DNA of 64,000 nt from Arthrobacter pullicola. GTDB lineage: Bacteria; Actinomycetota; Actinomycetes; Actinomycetales; Micrococcaceae. The position numbers were made by a program, and so were the translations under genes. Below are positions 51,436-59,571 of the stretch, piece by piece. The notes below the pieces were generated by a model. That model saw only the letters and a list, made by a program, of their open reading frames with translations. It was not told the origin of the DNA and did no database searches. Location of the stretch: the NCBI RefSeq assembly GCF_014836875.1, contig NZ_JACSQC010000001.1, positions 631,632 through 695,631 on the forward strand, in the 5' to 3' direction. Position 1 is the stretch's first letter. Every line of letters starts with the position of its first letter.

Positions 51436-52295
51436 GCAACGGAGCCGCCGCAGTTGACTTCCAGGTTCCGGCGGAACCGGGGGCCGAAGGCGGCGGCTCC
51501 GGTCCGGTCCGCGGGGTGATTTTTGACCTGGACGGAACCATCTACCGCGGCGGGGAACCCATCCCCGGGGCGCGCGAAACCGTGGAATCCCTCCGGGGGG
51601 CCGGGATCCGGTGCGTCTTCGCCTCGAACAACCCCACGGCCACGGCCGCTGATTACGCCCGCCGCCTTACCGGGATGGGGATTCCCGTGGACGCATCGGA
51701 GGTGCTGACCAGCGGGGGTGTGGCCGCCCAGTGGCTGCTGCGCACCCATCCGGGCACGCCGGTCTTCGTGGTCGGGGAGGAATCGCTGATCCGGGAGCTG
51801 GAGAAAGCCGGCGTCCGGGTCACGGCGTCCGGGGACGCCGGCGTCGTGCTGGCAGCCTTTGACCGGACCTTCAGCTACGAGAAGTGGAACACCGCCTTCC
51901 AAGCGCTTCGCCGCGGTGCAGTCTTCGCGGCCACGAATCCTGATACGACCTGTCCGGTCGAGAACGGCGGCCTGATTCCGGACTGCGGTGGAATTACCGC
52001 TGCGCTGGAGGCAACTTCCGGAAGGCGGGTCGACACCGTGATTGGAAAGCCCTCCCGGATCATGGCCGATGCGGCGCTGGAGCGTTTGGGGCTCGGCGCC
52101 GGTGATGTCCTGCTGATCGGCGACCGGGTGGAAACCGACATCGCACTGGGCCGGGCAGCCGGCATCCGGACGGTGCTGGTGCTGACCGGCATCAGCGGTC
52201 CCGACGCAGCAGACGGCGGCGCTGCCACCGCCGTCCTGCCTTCGGTCCGCGAGCTGCCCGCTCTGCTCAGCTCATGGAATCAGCCTGCATCCTGA
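51432..52295 (+). CDS. HAD-IIA family phosphatase (NagD/PGP-like)
   Basis: A 287-residue HAD hydrolase: motif I FDLDGTIYRGG (about 31-41) with the nucleophile Asp, motif II around FASNNPTA, the C2-type cap, motif III lysine in GKPSRIM and motif IV LLIGDRVETDIALG. HAD-IIA enzymes dephosphorylate small phosphate esters such as glycerol-3-phosphate, phosphoglycolate or nucleotides. Its coupled position after a UgpABCE-like importer suggests removal of phosphate from the imported ester, yielding glycerol and phosphate. This is an inference from context; the cap domain does not settle specificity. Confidence 0.88.
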   Translation: MSNGAAAVDFQVPAEPGAEGGGSGPVRGVIFDLDGTIYRGGEPIPGARETVESLRGAGIRCVFASNNPTATAADYARRLTGMGIPVDASEVLTSGGVAAQWLLRTHPGTPVFVVGEESLIRELEKAGVRVTASGDAGVVLAAFDRTFSYEKWNTAFQALRRGAVFAATNPDTTCPVENGGLIPDCGGITAALEATSGRRVDTVIGKPSRIMADAALERLGLGAGDVLLIGDRVETDIALGRAAGIRTVLVLTGISGPDAADGGAATAVLPSVRELPALLSSWNQPAS

Positions 52296-52312
52296 CCGGG
52301 ATTGGAAGCGAC

Positions 52313-53077
52313 ATGGAATTCTTCACGGATACATTCCTCACCGAAGTAGTGCTCGCCTCCTGTGCCTTCGGGCTGTCCTGCCTGATCGGACTGGAACGGC
52401 AGATTCGGCAAAAGAGTGCTGGTCTGCGCACCCACGCGCTCGTTGGTACCGGGTCGGCCATCTTCACCCTGGTTTCCGCCTTCGGTTTCTCCACCGTACT
52501 GGGCGACGACGTGACCCTTGATCCCTCCCGGATCGCGGCCCAGATCGTCTCCGGAATCGGCTTCCTGGGCGCCGGCGTGATCTTTGTGAACCGCGACGTC
52601 GTCCGCGGTCTGACCACGGCGGCGACGGTGTGGATGTCGGCCGCCATAGGGATGGCCTGCGGGGCCGGGATGGTGCCGCTGGCGGTTGTGGCCACACTGC
52701 TGCACTTCGTTGCCGTGGGTATTCTGGCGCCGCTCACCCGTCTGCTGCCCACGCCGGACGGCAAGCGGACCGTCCGGATCCGGTACCAGGACGGCAGGGG
52801 AGTGCTCCGGGACATCCTCGCCACCGCGACCGGGATGGGATTCGATTCCTCCATCTTGGATACGCGGCAGATCGGCGCCGATGATGACGAAGCCGCACAG
52901 GTGGCCGTAGAGATGCGCTTCCGCGGCAAACCGCCGCTGCGCGAGCTGCTGACCCAGCTCAGCGAGCTGCCCGGTGTCCGCAGGATTTCCCTGCGGGATG
53001 ACATAGACGAAGACAGCGTCATCGAGGACGACGACGCCGCTGGGCCGCGGCGCCGGCTGCTGCGCACGCGGCGGTGA
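52313..53077 (+). CDS. MgtC/SapB family membrane protein
   Basis: A 254-residue protein with about five membrane helices in the first 150 residues (GLSCLIGLERQIRQKSAGLRTHALVGTGSAIF; SGIGFLGAGVIFV; GLTTAATVWMSAAIGMA), followed by a soluble ACT-like domain (about 160-235) and an acidic/arginine-rich tail. MgtC proteins modulate magnesium homeostasis and virulence or low-Mg growth through other membrane proteins; the family is not itself a proven Mg transporter. The start at 52313 (GGAAG) begins the family region; an ATG at 52274 inside the HAD gene is possible. It may be read through from the phosphodiester operon. Confidence 0.9.
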   Translation: MEFFTDTFLTEVVLASCAFGLSCLIGLERQIRQKSAGLRTHALVGTGSAIFTLVSAFGFSTVLGDDVTLDPSRIAAQIVSGIGFLGAGVIFVNRDVVRGLTTAATVWMSAAIGMACGAGMVPLAVVATLLHFVAVGILAPLTRLLPTPDGKRTVRIRYQDGRGVLRDILATATGMGFDSSILDTRQIGADDDEAAQVAVEMRFRGKPPLRELLTQLSELPGVRRISLRDDIDEDSVIEDDDAAGPRRRLLRTRR

Positions 53078-53204
53078 TTTAGGGGGGGGCGGACTCCCCG
53101 GCGGCGTCTCCGGGTGCCGGCCTCTCCCGGATTCCCATAGATGACGCCTGGCGGGGAACCCGGAGGAAACGGGGCCCGTGGAAACCCCGGGCAAAACACA
53201 CCCA

Positions 53205-53217
53205 TTCCGCTGCGGAA
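53205..53217. promoter_or_regulatory. 13-bp palindrome upstream of the CaiB gene
   Basis: TTCCGC-T-GCGGAA is a perfect inverted repeat about 30 bases upstream of the -35 of the CaiB/lyase promoter. IclR regulators often bind such short GC-containing palindromes; the facing iclR gene at 55634 is a candidate. Confidence 0.4.
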
Positions 53218-53247
53218 CGGAAACGTCAGCCAGGCTGCTTCGCAATC

Positions 53248-53276
53248 TTTACATTGTGGGTCTGATCCCATAATCT
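53248..53276 (+). promoter_or_regulatory. Promoter of the CaiB/lyase operon with overlapping palindrome
   Basis: TTTACA (53248-53253), 17 bases, TAATCT (53271-53276). An inverted repeat ATTGTGGG-N6-CCCATAAT (53253-53274, 7 of 8 pairs) fills the spacer and would be an ideal repressor site. About 80 bases of leader precede the gene. The remaining 53078-53247 region shows no gene. Confidence 0.55.
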
Positions 53277-53357
53277 GAGTTTTGCGGCATGGCCCACGTC
53301 ACACTTTCACGTCAAGGCACGCATCGCTTACGCAGCACCGCACTACTGAAGGAAATC

Positions 53358-54608
53358 ATGACGAACACACCCATCGCCCCGCTGGCCGGCGTCCGGGTCC
53401 TTGAACTCGGCAACTACATCGCCGCCCCCACGGCGGGAAGGCTGCTCGCTGATTTCGGCGCGGAAGTCATCAAGGTGGAACGGCCAGGCACCGGCGATGA
53501 GCTGCGCAACTGGCGCCTGCACAAGGGCAGCACCTCCATGCTCTACCGCACCCTGAACCGCAACAAGAAGTCCGTGGTCCTTGATCTTCGAACAGAAGCA
53601 GGCAGGCAGGCGGTGCTGGCGCTCGCCGCAACGTCCGACATACTCCTGGAAAACTTCCGCCCGGGCACGCTGGAAAAATGGGGTCTCGGGCCGGAGGTTC
53701 TCAACGAAGCAAACCCGGACCTGGTTGTGACGCGCATTTCTGCCTTCGGACAGACCGGGCCGCTGTCAGTGCGGCCCGGTTTCGCCGCCGTCGCCGAGGC
53801 CTTCGGTGGCTTCCGCAATCTGGTGGGCGACCCGGACCGCGCACCGGTGCGGGTAGGCGTCTCCATCGGAGACTCGATCGCGGGCCTCTACGCCGCCTTC
53901 GGCTCAGTGATGAGCCTGTACCAGCGTGAAGTACGACGCCGGGACTCGGCGGGCGCTGCGCCCCTCGCCGAGCGCATCATCGACGTCGCGCTGAATGAGG
54001 CCATGTTCTCCATGATGGAATCGCTCATTCCCGACTACCAGGCCTACGGCGTGGACCGGGAGCGCGTGGGCGGCCGGATGGAAGGGATTGCGCCCTCCAA
54101 CGCCTACCTGTGCAAAGACGGCGCCAGCATTGTGGTGGCCGGGAACGGTGACTCCATCTATCAGCGCTACATGCAGACCATCGGCCGCCCGGATCTCGGC
54201 GCAGCCCCTGAGCTGCAGACGAATGCCGGGCGCTGGGCCTGCCGGGAAGAACTGGACCAGGCCATTGGCGAGTGGTGCGGGCAGCTGGATGCCGCCGATG
54301 CCCTGGCCGCTCTGGACGCGGCAGGAGTTCCGGCCGGACCGATCTACACGGCCGCGGATATCAGCGCGGACAGCCAATACGCGGCTCGCAACATGATCCA
54401 GAGATTCGACGTGTCCACGGGTGAAGAGGTCCTTCCCGGGGTGGGTTTTCCGGGCATCGTCCCGGTCATCGGGGACAAGTCCCTGCCCATCCGGAACCTT
54501 GGCCCGGACCTCGGAGAAAACACCCGGGAAATCCTTGGCGGACTGCTTGGCATGGATGCCGCCCAGATAGATGCGGCTGCCGGCCGCGAGGAGGCAGTGC
54601 AGCCATGA
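53358..54608 (+). CDS. CaiB/BaiF CoA-transferase (class III)
   Basis: A 416-residue family III CoA-transferase. The N-terminus (PLAGVRVLELGNYIAAPTAGRLLADFGAEVIKVE) and the catalytic Asp172 in VGVSIGDSIAGLYAAFG are present. These enzymes move CoA from a donor acyl-CoA to a carboxylic acid in the cytosol. The downstream gene, overlapping by 4 bp, is an HMG-CoA-lyase-like enzyme, so a hydroxy-dicarboxylic acid such as 3-hydroxy-3-methylglutarate or citramalate could be activated here and then cleaved. GAAGGA precedes the ATG. Confidence 0.92.
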   Translation: MTNTPIAPLAGVRVLELGNYIAAPTAGRLLADFGAEVIKVERPGTGDELRNWRLHKGSTSMLYRTLNRNKKSVVLDLRTEAGRQAVLALAATSDILLENFRPGTLEKWGLGPEVLNEANPDLVVTRISAFGQTGPLSVRPGFAAVAEAFGGFRNLVGDPDRAPVRVGVSIGDSIAGLYAAFGSVMSLYQREVRRRDSAGAAPLAERIIDVALNEAMFSMMESLIPDYQAYGVDRERVGGRMEGIAPSNAYLCKDGASIVVAGNGDSIYQRYMQTIGRPDLGAAPELQTNAGRWACREELDQAIGEWCGQLDAADALAALDAAGVPAGPIYTAADISADSQYAARNMIQRFDVSTGEEVLPGVGFPGIVPVIGDKSLPIRNLGPDLGENTREILGGLLGMDAAQIDAAAGREEAVQP

Positions 54609-55606
54609 ACCCCAGCAAAAACAGCCTGACCACTACGCTGGGCAATACCATTCTGAGGGACGTAACCCTCCGGGACGGACTGCAGTTGACCGGCAAGATG
54701 CTCTCGACCGAGCGCAAAGTGGAAACCGTCCGGGAGCTGCTGCGCCTGGGCATCCACTCCATCGAACTAGGGTCGATGGCACGTGCGGACCTGGTTCCCA
54801 CCATGGCCAACACGCTTGAAGTGGTGCGGGCACTCACCCCTGAGGAGCTGGAAAAGTGCTGGATCTGGGTGGCTACTCCGGGACACGTTGCCAAGGCATC
54901 GGCGGCAGGAGCGCGGAACTTCCAGTACTGCCTGTCAGCCTCGGATTCGCACAATAAAGCGAACATCGGCCGGACCACCGAGGAAAGCCTCGCGGCGCTG
55001 CCCGAGGCGGTTAAATACGCGGAGGCCGTCAACGGGAAGATCCAGCTCTGCATTGCCACATCCTTCACCTGCCCTTTCGAAGCAGCGGTGCCGCAGGAGC
55101 GGGTTCTTTCCATCGCTAACGACCCGCGGGCAGACGGGACCTCGGACATAGTTCTCTGCGACACCCTGGGGCAGGCGGTTCCCGCGCAGGTTGCCGCTTT
55201 GGTCACCCGGGTCCGGGACGAGTCTCCGGTACGGCGGATCGTGTACCACGGCCACGACACCTGGGGACTGGGGGTCGCCAACACCCTGGCAGCAATCCAG
55301 GCCGGTGCCGCCATGGTCGACGGCGCACTCGGCGGCCTCGGCGGGTGCCCGTTCGCCCCCGGTGCCAGCGGCAATACCTCCAGTGAAGACATCCTTTTCG
55401 CCACCCGGCCCAACTGGCTTACCCCCGAGGTCTTCGGCGGGCTGGTCGCCCTGTCCGGGAAACTGCTGGAAGAACTTAGCGAACCTAACCGCTCCAGGGC
55501 AGCGCAGGGAGCCCACTCCAACGCCGCCGCCTTCGAATGGGTAATCCGGGCCGGCAGCAAGGCAACCACCGCCATGGCACCCGATGGGCCGCTGCAGGCG
55601 AGCTAA
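54605..55606 (+). CDS. Hydroxymethylglutaryl-CoA lyase-like enzyme
   Basis: A 333-residue DRE-TIM metallolyase. The catalytic start is LRDVTLRDGLQ (17-27) with Arg23 and Asp24; HGHDTWGLGVANTLAA holds metal ligands; GGLGGCPFAPGASGN carries the active-site Cys of the HMGL signature. HMGL cleaves HMG-CoA to acetoacetate and acetyl-CoA. GLQLTG instead of the usual GLQNE loop suggests a different substrate, such as citramalyl-CoA or another 3-hydroxy-3-alkyl acyl-CoA. It is coupled to the CoA-transferase gene by ATGA overlap. Confidence 0.88.
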   Translation: MNPSKNSLTTTLGNTILRDVTLRDGLQLTGKMLSTERKVETVRELLRLGIHSIELGSMARADLVPTMANTLEVVRALTPEELEKCWIWVATPGHVAKASAAGARNFQYCLSASDSHNKANIGRTTEESLAALPEAVKYAEAVNGKIQLCIATSFTCPFEAAVPQERVLSIANDPRADGTSDIVLCDTLGQAVPAQVAALVTRVRDESPVRRIVYHGHDTWGLGVANTLAAIQAGAAMVDGALGGLGGCPFAPGASGNTSSEDILFATRPNWLTPEVFGGLVALSGKLLEELSEPNRSRAAQGAHSNAAAFEWVIRAGSKATTAMAPDGPLQAS

Positions 55607-55633
55607 GCCAGGCCGGGCGGTTTGCAGGGCTGC

Positions 55634-56452
55634 TTACGCTTCTCCGGGAAAGCGTCCGCCGATCAGGCGGGTCATGTGCTCAGCGGTGGTGAGAAGCGGT
55701 TCCACCCACTTTTCGCACGTCTCCTGGGGCATCCGCAGGGTAGGGCCACTCAGAGTCACTGCGCCCACAAGCCCTGCTGCAGAATCGAAAACAGGGGCGG
55801 AAAGCCCTGACGCGCCGTCTTCGCGCTCGCCCACCGTTATGGCGTAGCCGTCCGTCCGCGTCGTCTTAACGGCCGCGATCAGGTGCTCGGTGCTGGTGAT
55901 TGTGGATTCCGTGATGGGCTCCAGGGGGTTGCGCAGAACGGAGTCCATGAGTTCCCGGTCCCAGGCCAGCAGCACGCGTCCGGCCGATCCTGCATGGAGC
56001 GGGAGGATCTTGCCCAGATGCATCTCACGTCGAAGCGTGTGGCGGGTTTCCGCCATGGCCACGCAAACCCGATAGTGCTGCTCTGCTTTAAAGAAGCAGG
56101 AGGTTTCGCCGGTCGTGTCCCGGAGTGTCTTTAGCAGTGGGCTAAGGACATCGATGACTTCCATGCCCCGAGTGGCTGGGGCAGCCCAGTAAGCCATCCG
56201 CATCCCGATCCGGTAGGCGTCGGCGTCCCGGTCCAGGAAGCCCTGGGACACCAGGTTGGCAACCAGGCGCTGGACCGTGGAGGTCGGCATTCCCGTATGT
56301 TCCCGGATGTCCGCCAGCGAGAGCACAGGCCTGGAAAGGGAGAAAGCATCCAAAATCGATGAGATTTTTCCCAGGACGAGCAGGTTGTTGCTGCTGGACT
56401 TCTCTGGGTCCTTGGAGGTGGGCATAGGACTCACGCTAGACTCTGCCTTCAT
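55634..56452 (-). CDS. IclR-family transcriptional regulator
   Basis: A 272-residue regulator: winged helix at LSLADIREHTGMPTSTVQRLVANLVSQGFLDRD, then the IclR effector domain with CFFKAEQHYRVCVAMAETRH and HAGSAGRVLLAWD, and an SAPVFDSAAGLVGAVTLSGP end. ATGs at 56452 and 56425 have equally weak ribosome-binding sites; the longer is listed. It faces the CaiB/lyase operon and follows allB on the same strand, so it could control either; the palindromes at 53205-53274 make the former likely. Confidence 0.88.
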   Translation of the reverse strand: MKAESSVSPMPTSKDPEKSSSNNLLVLGKISSILDAFSLSRPVLSLADIREHTGMPTSTVQRLVANLVSQGFLDRDADAYRIGMRMAYWAAPATRGMEVIDVLSPLLKTLRDTTGETSCFFKAEQHYRVCVAMAETRHTLRREMHLGKILPLHAGSAGRVLLAWDRELMDSVLRNPLEPITESTITSTEHLIAAVKTTRTDGYAITVGEREDGASGLSAPVFDSAAGLVGAVTLSGPTLRMPQETCEKWVEPLLTTAEHMTRLIGGRFPGEA

Positions 56453-56501
56453 GCCGGTCCAATCGCTGCTCCCCCTGGACCGGCATTCCGGACCCCGCCA
56501 C

Positions 56502-57839
56502 TCAGCCGCGCCGCAGCAGCCTGCCGGTCGGCTCAACCCCAGCCACCTCAGCACCCCGCAGGAAGGTCCGCCGGACAGCGCCGGTCAGCTCCTTCCCCGC
56601 GTACGGAGTGATCGGGTTCTTGTGGTGCAGCTTGGCTGTTTCGACCACAAACGTTTCCTCCGGAGCGAACACGGAGAAGTCGGCATCCGCACCCATCTCC
56701 AGCCGGCCCTTTTGCGCCAGTCCGGCCAGTTCGGCAGGCCGGCGGGACATCCACTCCAGCACTGTTTCCAGGGGAATTCCCCGGCGGCGGGCCTCGGTCC
56801 AGATCAGGGACAGCCCCAGCTGCAGCGAGGAGACCCCGCCCCAGGCGACCCCGAAGTCACCGTGCTCCAGGTCCTTCAGGTCCAGGGTGCTGGGGGAGTG
56901 GTCCGAAACGATGAAGTCGATTGTCCCGTCCTGCAGCCCCTGCCACAGCAGTTCGCGGTTGGACGCCTCTCGGATGGGCGGGCAGCACTTGAACGCCGTC
57001 GCTCCGTCAGGGATTTCCTCGGCCAGCAGCGTCAGGTAGTGCGGGCAGGTCTCCACCGTCAGCCGGATTCCTTCCTGTTTGGCAGCGGAGATCAGCGGCA
57101 GTGCGTCGGCCGAGGAGAGGTGCAGGATGTGCGCCCGCCCCCGGGTCCGCCGGGCAGCATCAATAACCTGGGCAATCGCCTTGTTCTCCGCTGAACGCGG
57201 CCGCGACGCCAGGAAGCCGGCATATTCCGGACCCGTCGGCTCCGGCGCATCGGCGATCACCTGGGAATCCTCGGCATGGACGATCAGCAGCGAATCGAAG
57301 GACGCCAGCTCAGCCAGGTCCTTTTCCATCTCCTCCGGCTCCAGCTGAGGAAATTCATCCACTCCCGAATGCAGCAGGAAGCACTTGAAACCAAATACTC
57401 CGGCATCGTGGAGAGGGCGAAGGTTTCCGGTGTTGCCGGGAACCGCTCCACCCCAGAAACCGACGTCCACAAAGGCCTGGCCCGCGGCAGCTTCCTGCTT
57501 GACCTCGAGGGCCTCCACGGACACTGTCGGAGGGATCGAGTTCAGGGGCATGTCGATAATCGTCGTGACCCCTCCGGCCGCCGCTGCACGGGTGGCTGAA
57601 GCAAAACCCTCCCACTCAGTGCGGCCCGGCTCGTTGACATGCACATGGGAGTCCACCAGCCCCGGAATCAGGGCCTCGTCAGCGGCTAGTTCAACCACCC
57701 GATCCCCGGTCAGGCCGGTGCCCAGGGGCACGACGGCGGCAACAGTGCCGCCGCGGACCCCCACTTCCCAAGCTCCCGTTCCGGCACCGGCGTAAACCCG
57801 GTTCCCACGCAGAACCAGGTCGAAATCGGAATCAGTCAT
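56502..57839 (-). CDS. allB: Allantoinase
   Basis: A 445-residue amidohydrolase-superfamily enzyme with the binuclear metal site: VDSHVHVNEPG, a carboxylated-Lys candidate in FGFKCFLLHSG, VHAED, ILHLSSADALP, and FIVSDHSPSTLD. It opens the hydantoin ring of allantoin to allantoate in the cytosol. The ATG overlaps the preceding hyi stop by 4 bp, indicating translational coupling. Length fits AllB. An allantoate amidohydrolase is not seen in the window, so the next step must be encoded elsewhere. Confidence 0.93.
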   Translation of the reverse strand: MTDSDFDLVLRGNRVYAGAGTGAWEVGVRGGTVAAVVPLGTGLTGDRVVELAADEALIPGLVDSHVHVNEPGRTEWEGFASATRAAAAGGVTTIIDMPLNSIPPTVSVEALEVKQEAAAGQAFVDVGFWGGAVPGNTGNLRPLHDAGVFGFKCFLLHSGVDEFPQLEPEEMEKDLAELASFDSLLIVHAEDSQVIADAPEPTGPEYAGFLASRPRSAENKAIAQVIDAARRTRGRAHILHLSSADALPLISAAKQEGIRLTVETCPHYLTLLAEEIPDGATAFKCCPPIREASNRELLWQGLQDGTIDFIVSDHSPSTLDLKDLEHGDFGVAWGGVSSLQLGLSLIWTEARRRGIPLETVLEWMSRRPAELAGLAQKGRLEMGADADFSVFAPEETFVVETAKLHHKNPITPYAGKELTGAVRRTFLRGAEVAGVEPTGRLLRRG

Positions 57840-58750
57840 GCGATGTGCTCCTTCAAGTCGGCCCAGTCGGAGGCAGGCAGCTGCAGCCAGTTAAAGGCCT
57901 CCGCACTGGGACTTTGGTATTCGAGGCTGATGGGTCCGGTATAGCCCGCCGCCCGGGCAGCCAGAATCCAGCGGGCAATCGGCAGGCCGCCGGTTCCGGG
58001 CGAGCCGCGGCCAGGGGCATCGGCAATCTGGATGTGGCCAAAACCGCCGGCATGCCCTGCGATCAGCGCTGGGACATCCTCACCGTTGACCGCCAGATGG
58101 TAGAAGTCAGCAAGCAGGGCGATGTTCGGCATCCCGCCGCTGCGTACCCGGTCAATGACGGCAAAGCAGTCCGCAGCCGTCCGCAGCGGATAGCCCGGTA
58201 CCCCGCTGAGCGGTTCAACCAGCACCGTTCCGCCCAGGTGGGCCACGGCGTCGGCGGCTACCATCAGGTTCTCTGCCGCTGTGGCATCCTGTTCGGCCTC
58301 GGAGATCCCCGTCTCGCGGATACCGTACAGCGCGTTGAATCCGGTACAGCCGGTCAGGCGCGCAATTCCGACGGCCGTGTCCAGGCTGGCACGGAACTCC
58401 TTGATGCGCGACGGCGAAGACACCACGCCGCGCTCGCCGGCAGCCATGTTCCCGGCATAAAAATTCAACCCGGTCAGCTGTACCCCGGCATCCGAGACGG
58501 CACGCAGGAACGCACCCACGGCCAGGTCATCCGGAACCGCCGAATCGAACGGCCACCAGAACTCCACCGCCCCAAAACCAGCGGCGGCCGCTGCAGCTGG
58601 CCGCTCCAGCAGGGGCAGATCAGTGAGCAGAATCGAGCAGTTTACGCTCCAGCCGGATCCCGCCGGAACTGCAGGGACGCCCGGGACACCAGGACAACCA
58701 GGCACGCCCGGAACGTCAGGCTGCGGGCTGCCCGAAGGCCGGCTGCTCAC
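57836..58750 (-). CDS. hyi: Hydroxypyruvate isomerase-like TIM-barrel protein
   Basis: A 304-residue protein; the TIM barrel (from SVNCSILLTDLPLLERPAAA) has GFGAVEFWWPF, NALYGIRETGI, VEPLSG and HIQIADAPGRGSPGTGGLP, the last being the Hyi family mark. Hyi interconverts hydroxypyruvate and tartronate semialdehyde, linking glyoxylate use (via Gcl) to glycerate. Before the barrel lies an odd 30-residue collagen-like segment (PGVPGCPGVPGVPAVPAG) absent from typical Hyi proteins of about 260 residues. The GTG start overlaps the preceding stop codon. A GTG-initiated shorter form cannot be excluded. Confidence 0.85.
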   Translation of the reverse strand: MSSRPSGSPQPDVPGVPGCPGVPGVPAVPAGSGWSVNCSILLTDLPLLERPAAAAAAGFGAVEFWWPFDSAVPDDLAVGAFLRAVSDAGVQLTGLNFYAGNMAAGERGVVSSPSRIKEFRASLDTAVGIARLTGCTGFNALYGIRETGISEAEQDATAAENLMVAADAVAHLGGTVLVEPLSGVPGYPLRTAADCFAVIDRVRSGGMPNIALLADFYHLAVNGEDVPALIAGHAGGFGHIQIADAPGRGSPGTGGLPIARWILAARAAGYTGPISLEYQSPSAEAFNWLQLPASDWADLKEHIA

Positions 58751-59571
58751 AGCAGGATCTGGCGGTTGACGTCCTTGTACAGCAGGTATCTGAAGTTGGA
58801 CGGACCCCCGGCATAGCAGGCCTGCGGGCAGAAGGCACGCAGTGACATGTAGTCCCCCTCCTGGACCTCCACCCAGTCCGCGTTCAGGCGGTAGACCGCC
58901 TTGCCCTCAAGGACATACAGGCCGTGCTCCATCACATGCGTTTCGGCGAAAGGAATGGAGGCTCCCGGCTCGAACGTGACCACATTGATGTGCATGTCAT
59001 AGGCCAGGTCATCCACGGGCAGCATCCGGGTGGTGCGCCATTTGTTGTCTGTGCCAACCATGCCAGCGGGCTCAATTTCACTTTCGTTCCCGACGACGAC
59101 CTTTGGCAGGTGCCCGGCCAACGGTTCGTAGGCCTTGCGGATCCACTGGAAGCGGGCGGGCTCGGTGCCCTCGTTGGCAGTTTCCCAGACAATGGCCGGC
59201 GGCAGGTACGCGAAGCCGCCGGGAGAGAGTTCGTGCCGCTCGCCGTCGATCGTCACTGCCAGCGGGCCGCCGTCGAGCACAAACACGAAGGACTCCACCG
59301 TGGACTGCGGTTCCGGATTCCGGGATCCGCCGCCGGGAGCGACCTCCATCAGGTACTGCGCGAACGTTGTGGCTCCTCCTGCGACCGGCCGGTTCAGGAT
59401 CCAGGCGCGGGTGCCGTTCCAGTCGGGAAGGACGCTCGTGACGATGTCCCGCAGCACACCGCGGGGGATCACCGTGTAGGCCTCGGTGACCACCGCGCGG
59501 TCGGACAGCAGGGCGGTCTGGGGCGGCAGCCCGGCTTCGGGAGAGTAGTACCTGGGGTTCACTGATTGCAT
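58747..59571 (-). CDS. allE: (S)-ureidoglycine aminohydrolase
   Basis: A 274-residue bicupin. Typical family segments are PQTALLSDRAVVTEAYTVIP, LSPGGFAYLPP, and in the C-terminal cupin THVMEHGLYVLEGKAVYRL with METAL-ligand His/Glu, then DYMSLRAFCPQACYAGG. The Mn enzyme deaminates ureidoglycine to ureidoglycolate in allantoin breakdown, releasing ammonia. It overlaps the upstream DUF6986 gene by 13 bp and the hyi gene by 4 bp, so it is in a tight operon. Length is normal. Confidence 0.93.
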   Translation of the reverse strand: MQSVNPRYYSPEAGLPPQTALLSDRAVVTEAYTVIPRGVLRDIVTSVLPDWNGTRAWILNRPVAGGATTFAQYLMEVAPGGGSRNPEPQSTVESFVFVLDGGPLAVTIDGERHELSPGGFAYLPPAIVWETANEGTEPARFQWIRKAYEPLAGHLPKVVVGNESEIEPAGMVGTDNKWRTTRMLPVDDLAYDMHINVVTFEPGASIPFAETHVMEHGLYVLEGKAVYRLNADWVEVQEGDYMSLRAFCPQACYAGGPSNFRYLLYKDVNRQILL

